64,000 nt of DNA from Peptoniphilus equinus. GTDB lineage: Bacteria; Bacillota; Clostridia; Tissierellales; Peptoniphilaceae. The notes beneath the pieces are model-generated. The model worked only from the letters and a program-made list of their open reading frames with translations, searched no databases and had not been told where the DNA came from. This document shows, one piece after another, positions 59,775-64,000 of the stretch; position 1 is the first letter of the stretch; the number at the start of each line of letters is the position of its first letter. The translations under genes were made by a program, and so were the position numbers. The stretch covers positions 682,001 through 746,000 of the forward strand of contig NZ_CP115667.1 in NCBI RefSeq assembly GCF_027921445.1, given 5' to 3'.

Positions 59775-60404
59775 GTGCAAAGAGATTACACGATATATCG
59801 CTTAGTTGTCGGCGCATATCAGGAAAATTGTTATATTCTCACCTCAGACCGGGATACCGTCATCATTGATCCCGGCGCAGAAGGGGAGAAAATCATCAAC
59901 CTTTTAGAAGAAAATAAACTTCGCCCTTCTAAAATTCTGCTGACTCATGCCCATCCGGATCATTTTGGCGCTGTGGAACCTTTGCGACAACACTATGGGA
60001 TAGCTTGCTACGTGTCAAAAGATGACAATACCATGCTGCACTCAAGGTCGGAATCAATGAAAGCTGCCTTAGGTCTGGACAGTGCACTGGACGCGGACGT
60101 CTTTTATGAGGATGCGAAGCTTAACTTTTTAGACAAGCCGCTCACTGTTTTGGAGACGCCGGGACACACACCGGGAGGAGTGTGCATTCAATATGAGGAT
60201 ATTCTTTTTTCCGGAGATACGTTGTTTCATATGTCCATCGGCAGGACGGATCTTCCTGGCGGAGATAGTAACACTCTTTTTAAGAGTTTGTCCAAGCTGA
60301 TGACTTTGGACGATGCCGTGAATGTGCTGCCGGGCCATGGTGCAGGTACCACGATCGGTTTCGAGCGGCAACACAATCCTTTTATTAACAGAATGAGTTT
60401 ATGA
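59775..60404 (+). CDS. MBL-fold hydrolase, glyoxalase II-like
   Basis: 209-residue metallo-beta-lactamase fold protein. The metal motif is LLTHAHPDHFGAVEPL (about 55-70), with further ligands in ETPGHTPGGVC, DILFSGDTLF and the final VLPGHGAGTTIG. It resembles the small YqgX/GloB-like hydrolases and probably hydrolyses a thioester, but the substrate is not fixed. The start is GTG 59775, seven bases after GGGAG and two bases after the dtd stop; the overlapping ATG at 59773 is in another frame. Confidence 0.88.
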   Translation: MQRDYTIYRLVVGAYQENCYILTSDRDTVIIDPGAEGEKIINLLEENKLRPSKILLTHAHPDHFGAVEPLRQHYGIACYVSKDDNTMLHSRSESMKAALGLDSALDADVFYEDAKLNFLDKPLTVLETPGHTPGGVCIQYEDILFSGDTLFHMSIGRTDLPGGDSNTLFKSLSKLMTLDDAVNVLPGHGAGTTIGFERQHNPFINRMSL

Positions 60405-61732
60405 TTCATATTACTGCCCCCACAGAAGCTTTAAGACATGAAATCTATGAATACTTGAGGTTGCTTTTCCCGACTTATGAGTACGACCGAACCATGGAAG
60501 CAACACTAAAAGATGGCGTCCTGTTTGTAACAAGTGATGGTTTTTCCACTGCTCTCCCGTTAGCGTCCGCAGAGAACAATGATGTCAAAAGAGCGATTTA
60601 TGACGCGTATGTCAATTGTGGTTTTAAGTCGCCGCCATGGGGAATACTTCGAGGGATTCGTCCTACAAAACTGGCGTTACAACTTTACACTGAAAATCCC
60701 GACACAGCTTATGACAGATTTCGATCGCTTTACCGTGTGAGCGATGCCAAAGCGCAATTGACTTTTGATATTTTAAAACGACAACTGCCTATTATTGATA
60801 CATATCGCGGCACGGTAAGTTTATATGTGCACATTCCTTTTTGTCCAAGCCGGTGCACCTACTGTTCATTTCACACATTAAGTCTTAACGAAGCACACAT
60901 GGACACTTATGTGGCGACGCTGATTCAAGACATGGACCGCGTGTTGCCGACTTTAAAAAACAAGGTGGGTACTATCTATATTGGCGGAGGAACACCCACG
61001 GCCATTGGGCAAGACCGTCTGGAGCAAATCTTGATGAAACTGGACTGTTTGGCGCCGCATGAATACACCGTGGAAGCCGGACGGGAAGACACACTGGACG
61101 ATGGAATGTTTCAAATGTTAAGAGCACACGGTGTCAATCGTATCAGTATCAATCCCCAGAGTTTTCATGAACCGACGCTAAGGGCGATTAATCGACGCGG
61201 GACAGTGGCAGATGTGCTAGCATGTTATTACAGTGCCCGTCAATATTTCGATTGTATCAACATGGATCTCATTGTGGGATTGGAGCATGAAGATGAAAAT
61301 ACAGTGCTGGCGTCGTTACAATCTGCCATAGATTTGCAACCTGAAAATATTACCGTACACGCTTTGGCTCAAAAAAACGGGACAGCCTATTTAGCTTCGC
61401 ACTTAGGTGAGCAGTATAGCTGGAATTTTTCGGAGACTATTAATGACCGTTTGGTCAATGCCGGATATGAACCTTATTATCTCTATCGTCAAAAGCGAAG
61501 CCTTGGGGGAACGGAAAATATCGGCTATTGCAAAAAAGGAACCATCTGCGATTACAATGTTATAATGATTGAAGAAGTGACCGACATTATAGGTTTGGGA
61601 ATGAGTGCGACGTCCAAACTTTATGAAGGGGAGCGTTTCAAACAAATTGTCAATTTTAGAAATTTTGAAACGTATTTAAATCGTCATAGTGAAACAACTG
61701 AGAAGATTATTCAAAGGATGAGGTGCTTATGA
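60401..61732 (+). CDS. hemZ: Coproporphyrinogen dehydrogenase-like radical SAM protein HemZ
   Basis: 443-residue HemN/HemW relative. The cluster motif is Cys148-x3-Cys152-x2-Cys155 (YVHIPFCPSRCTYCSFHTLS), preceded by the HemZ-specific N-terminal domain with WGILRGIRPTKL (about 80). Further segments are IYIGGGTPTAI, NRISINPQSFHEPTLRAI and MDLIVGLEHED. No other heme gene is present in the window, so a true coproporphyrinogen activity is uncertain. ATGA overlaps link it to the genes on both sides. Confidence 0.88.
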   Translation: MIHITAPTEALRHEIYEYLRLLFPTYEYDRTMEATLKDGVLFVTSDGFSTALPLASAENNDVKRAIYDAYVNCGFKSPPWGILRGIRPTKLALQLYTENPDTAYDRFRSLYRVSDAKAQLTFDILKRQLPIIDTYRGTVSLYVHIPFCPSRCTYCSFHTLSLNEAHMDTYVATLIQDMDRVLPTLKNKVGTIYIGGGTPTAIGQDRLEQILMKLDCLAPHEYTVEAGREDTLDDGMFQMLRAHGVNRISINPQSFHEPTLRAINRRGTVADVLACYYSARQYFDCINMDLIVGLEHEDENTVLASLQSAIDLQPENITVHALAQKNGTAYLASHLGEQYSWNFSETINDRLVNAGYEPYYLYRQKRSLGGTENIGYCKKGTICDYNVIMIEEVTDIIGLGMSATSKLYEGERFKQIVNFRNFETYLNRHSETTEKIIQRMRCL

Positions 61733-63240
61733 AGCTGAGTAAATTATTTGAGAACTTTGAGTCCTATGGTGTGACTGACAGAGAAATCTCCAACATCCGG
61801 TATAATTCCAAGGAAGTGAAACCCGGAGATGTGTTCGTAGCTATCAAAGGCTACATCACCGACGGGCATGAGTACATTCAAGATGCAAAAAATCGCGGTG
61901 CAGTTATTGCTGTCGTGGAAGATCGGAGTTCCGTAGCCATTGATCAAGTTCAAGTGGATAATTCACGACAAACTCTTGCGATGATGAGTGATCGATATTT
62001 TGACCATCCTTCAAAAAAATTGGACCTTGTAGGCATTACTGCCACTAACGGTAAGACGACGACATCATTTATGGTAGATGCCATTTATCGGGAAGCAGGA
62101 TACACGACAGGCATTATTGGGACGGTCTATACCAAGTACGCCGATGTCATGGTACCTTCCATTCTCACCACGCCGGAGTCATATGATTTACAGGAATTTT
62201 TGGCAGACATGGCGGCAAAGGGCATCGAGAAGGTCAATATGGAGGTCTCCTCGTCAGGTCAGGAACTTTATCGCAACTATGGCATCGCATTCGACATTGT
62301 CACGTTCAACAACTTTTCTCGTGAGCACATTGATCAACACGGCAGTTTTGAGGCGTACTTAAAATATAAATCCCGTCTTATCAAAGATGCGCCGGCGACA
62401 ACGGTCAGCGTATTAAACATGGACTTTGAAGCGATTGCTGATTTGAAATCTCAAACGTCATCTCAAGTGCTGGCCTATAGTCTTGAGCATTTAAACGAAG
62501 ACTGCGGTATTAAAAATTTGGATCTGTCGACAGGGTTTGGAAAGTATACTTTTTGCGTCCTGCGACCTGTGCACACGACTAAAGCTGATTTGGAGCCGAT
62601 GGCATTTGATATTGAGCTGGGAAGCTCTGGCTATGCCTCGGTGATGAACAGTATGGCAGCCATTATTGTCGGATTACTCGAGGGCATTGAACCTGAGGTC
62701 ATTCAGAGGGCACTTAAAAAGTTTACCGGTGTGGAACGTCGCTCTGAGATTATATTCAATGATCACTTTAAAATTTTGGATGATCACTTTGCCAATGTTC
62801 GCAATATTGAAGTCACGCTGGATACGTTAAAACAAATGGACTATGATAACTTGCATGTGCTCTATGCCATTCGAGGCAGTCGCGGTGTTCACCTCAATGA
62901 AGAAACTTCGGAAAAAATGTGTGAGATTTTCAGACAGCTAAATCCGGTGACGTTTATGGCAACTAAATCCGAAGAGACGGTTTCTAAAAAAGATGTGGTA
63001 ACCGAGGAAGAAGAAGCCGTGTTCAAACGAGTGACGAATGCTCACGGGTTTGATGTGCCGATCTATCGTCGTTTGGATGAAGCGATTGCGGCGGTTCTCG
63101 ATCGAGCTGAAGAGGGCGACATCGTCCTTCTTGCAGGTTGCCAAGGCATGGACAAAGGGGCCGGTGTGGTCTACAAGGTGTTGAAAGATCGGTATGATGT
63201 CAGCACATTGGCAGAGAAAGTGAAGAACCGTGTGTGCTAA
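61729..63240 (+). CDS. MurE-like Mur ligase with divergent C-terminal domain
   Basis: 503 residues from ATG 61729 (ATGA overlap with hemZ). The N-terminal UDP-binding part is MurE-like (NSKEVKPGDVFVAIKGYITD), and the ATPase domain is intact (GITATNGKTTTSFMVDAI, TTPESYDLQEFLADM, MEVSSSGQEL, FNNFSREHIDQHGSFEAY). The C-terminal third departs from MurE: DYAHxP is replaced by DDHFANVRNIEVTL, the GxGGDRDxxKRP loop by AIRGSRGVHLNEE, and GKGHE by AGCQGMDKG. The DNPR-type selectivity motif was not found. It may add a different amino acid or act on a different substrate. Confidence 0.8.
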   Translation: MKLSKLFENFESYGVTDREISNIRYNSKEVKPGDVFVAIKGYITDGHEYIQDAKNRGAVIAVVEDRSSVAIDQVQVDNSRQTLAMMSDRYFDHPSKKLDLVGITATNGKTTTSFMVDAIYREAGYTTGIIGTVYTKYADVMVPSILTTPESYDLQEFLADMAAKGIEKVNMEVSSSGQELYRNYGIAFDIVTFNNFSREHIDQHGSFEAYLKYKSRLIKDAPATTVSVLNMDFEAIADLKSQTSSQVLAYSLEHLNEDCGIKNLDLSTGFGKYTFCVLRPVHTTKADLEPMAFDIELGSSGYASVMNSMAAIIVGLLEGIEPEVIQRALKKFTGVERRSEIIFNDHFKILDDHFANVRNIEVTLDTLKQMDYDNLHVLYAIRGSRGVHLNEETSEKMCEIFRQLNPVTFMATKSEETVSKKDVVTEEEEAVFKRVTNAHGFDVPIYRRLDEAIAAVLDRAEEGDIVLLAGCQGMDKGAGVVYKVLKDRYDVSTLAEKVKNRVC

Positions 63241-63241
63241 A

Positions 63242-63270
63242 TTGACACCTCTGCACTTAAAATATATAAT
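63242..63270 (+). promoter_or_regulatory. Consensus promoter of aspS
   Basis: TTGACA (63242-63247) and TATAAT (63265-63270) with 17-base spacing: a perfect sigma-A promoter beginning right after the murE-like stop. Transcription should start near 63277, leaving a leader of about 65 nt before the aspS ATG. Confidence 0.9.
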
Positions 63271-63280
63271 AAATCCAGAG

Positions 63281-63329
63281 AAGTCTAAGTAGGGACTTAT
63301 GGAGCTCGTCCCAAGGGGCGAGTTTTTTT
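63281..63329 (+). promoter_or_regulatory. Attenuator-like leader of aspS with terminator
   Basis: CTCGTCCC (63305-63312) and GGGGCGAG (63315-63322) plus seven T make a terminator that ends just before the aspS SD (GGAGG, 63332). GGGAC (63292-63296) can pair instead with GTCCC (63308-63312), and AAGTC (63281-63285) with GACTT (63294-63298), a four-segment layout like classic attenuators. A possible 19-codon ORF (ATG 63299, SD AGGG) runs through the terminator into aspS. Confidence 0.65.
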
Positions 63330-63341
63330 ATGGAGGATTAC

Positions 63342-64000
63342 ATGGTAGATTCAATTAAAGGAATGCAACGCACCCATTATGCCGGTGCGTTAAGAGAAGA
63401 TAATATCGGCGAGATGGTCACCGTCATGGGCTGGGTTGCCAAAGAGCGCAACCTCGGTTCTATTATCTTTTGTGATATTCGGGATAGAGAAGGTATTGTA
63501 CAAGTGGTCTTTGACGATACGGTGGGTGATGCACTTTTTGACAAGGCAAGCACACTTCGTTCGGAGTACGTTGTCGGGATTAGCGGCGCAGTTCGTATGC
63601 GAGCATCGGTAAATAACGATATCCCAACAGGAAAGGTGGAAATTTTAGCTACTGATCTTAAAATTTTCAACGAATCAGACGTGCCGCCTATATATATTAA
63701 AGATGACGACAATGTACAAGAAACTATGCGGTTAAAGTATCGGGCGTTGGATCTTCGCAAACCGGAGATGCAAAAGCGTCTCTTTGCACGTGCGAAATTT
63801 TATAAAGTGGTACATGACTTTTTTAATGACGAAGGATTTATTGAAGTGGAAACTCCGATGCTGACCAAACCGACACCGGAAGGTGCTCGGGATTACTTGG
63901 TGCCGTCACGAATCAATCCGGGGCAATTTTATGCACTGCCACAGTCCCCACAATTGATGAAACAGCTTTTGATGTGCTCCGGCTTTGATCGTTACTACCA
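63342..64000 (+). CDS. aspS: Aspartyl-tRNA synthetase, 3' end cut by window
   Basis: The frame is open to the window end, so only about 219 residues are seen. They contain the N-terminal anticodon-binding OB fold (YAGALREDNIGEMVTVMGWV, DIRDREGIVQVVF, IRVTG-like YVVGISGAVRMR) and the start of the class II catalytic core (MRLKYRALDLRKPEMQKRL, FIEVETPMLTKPTPEGARDY, FYALPQSPQLMKQLLM). That is bacterial-type AspRS. ATG 63342 lies five bases after GGAGG and is preferred to in-frame ATG 63330, which overlaps the SD. hisS, the usual upstream neighbour, is replaced by the murE-like gene. Confidence 0.96.
   Translation, partial: MVDSIKGMQRTHYAGALREDNIGEMVTVMGWVAKERNLGSIIFCDIRDREGIVQVVFDDTVGDALFDKASTLRSEYVVGISGAVRMRASVNNDIPTGKVEILATDLKIFNESDVPPIYIKDDDNVQETMRLKYRALDLRKPEMQKRLFARAKFYKVVHDFFNDEGFIEVETPMLTKPTPEGARDYLVPSRINPGQFYALPQSPQLMKQLLMCSGFDRYY

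Noticed and set aside
63277-63341. T-box riboswitch in front of aspS
   Set aside because: The leader is only about 65 nt and lacks the T-box sequence and stem I; at most a short attenuator.

Overview
The window is a dense chromosomal segment of a low-to-mid GC Gram-positive anaerobe (Firmicutes/Bacillota). The family mix and gene order point to the clostridial side, most likely the Tissierellia/Peptoniphilaceae. Indicators are the IspH-ribosomal protein S1 fusion, a SCIFF (six-cysteine) peptide with its radical SAM maturase behind yajC, a ruvCAB-spoIID-queA-tgt-yajC run, pcrA-ligA-gatCAB, and strong GGAGG ribosome binding sites with tightly overlapping genes (many ATGA junctions). Genus-level assignment is inference only. 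There are no rRNA or tRNA genes, insertion sequences, prophage or CRISPR arrays. I count 63 protein genes, two of them cut by the window ends (tlyA at the left, aspS at the right).

Layout. 1-9374: one long rightward run, tlyA-recN-nudix-purine nucleoside phosphorylase-pdp-site-2 protease-scpA-scpB-rluB-mnmM-flavoprotein. 9396-12826: cmk-plsC-ispH/rpsA fusion with its own promoter. 12844-21967: an SLH-domain surface protein, then tcdA-pcrA-ligA-gatC-gatA-gatB. 22095-31159: plsX-acpP-rnc-Elp3-like-smc-ftsY-alr. 31207-35191: the SRP and ribosome-maturation operon ylxM-ffh-rpsP-khpA-rimM-trmD-rplS. 35345-36857: thiC under a TPP riboswitch. 36866-43588: an accessory stretch with both strands used: permease/amidohydrolase (-), rhodanese and DUF445 (+), mutY/NUDIX (-), glutathionyl-hydroquinone-reductase-like protein (+). 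43656-48112: GH18 wall protein, zinc-dependent phospholipase C-like protein, asnA and an unrecognised gene. 48139-55382: ruvC-ruvA-ruvB-spoIID-queA-tgt-yajC-scfA-scfB. 55412-63240: recJ-relA-dtd-MBL hydrolase-hemZ-murE-like. 63242-64000: aspS with a promoter and a short attenuator-like leader.

Functionally most genes are housekeeping: chromosome segregation (Smc, ScpA, ScpB), repair (RecN, PcrA, LigA, RuvABC, RecJ, MutY), membrane lipid start (PlsX, ACP, PlsC), protein targeting (FtsY, Ffh, YlxM, YajC), tRNA/rRNA modification and quality control (TlyA, RluB, MnmM, TcdA, TrmD, QueA, Tgt, Dtd, GatCAB), and the stringent response (RelA). Usual sporulation neighbours are missing from the clusters where they normally sit.

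The most interesting signals concern gene expression: an apparent AUU start codon on the phospholipase-like gene; a hairpin looped out exactly between the Shine-Dalgarno and AUG of tcdA; two repair genes (mutY, recJ) whose extended -10 boxes lie 6-7 nt before an SD-less ATG, as for leaderless mRNAs; intrinsic terminators abutting the SD of the next gene (cmk, asnA, scfB, aspS); and a thiC leader with extra pairings beyond the TPP aptamer and terminator. The best protein-level curiosity is a Mur ligase with a MurE-like front half but altered C-terminal motifs.
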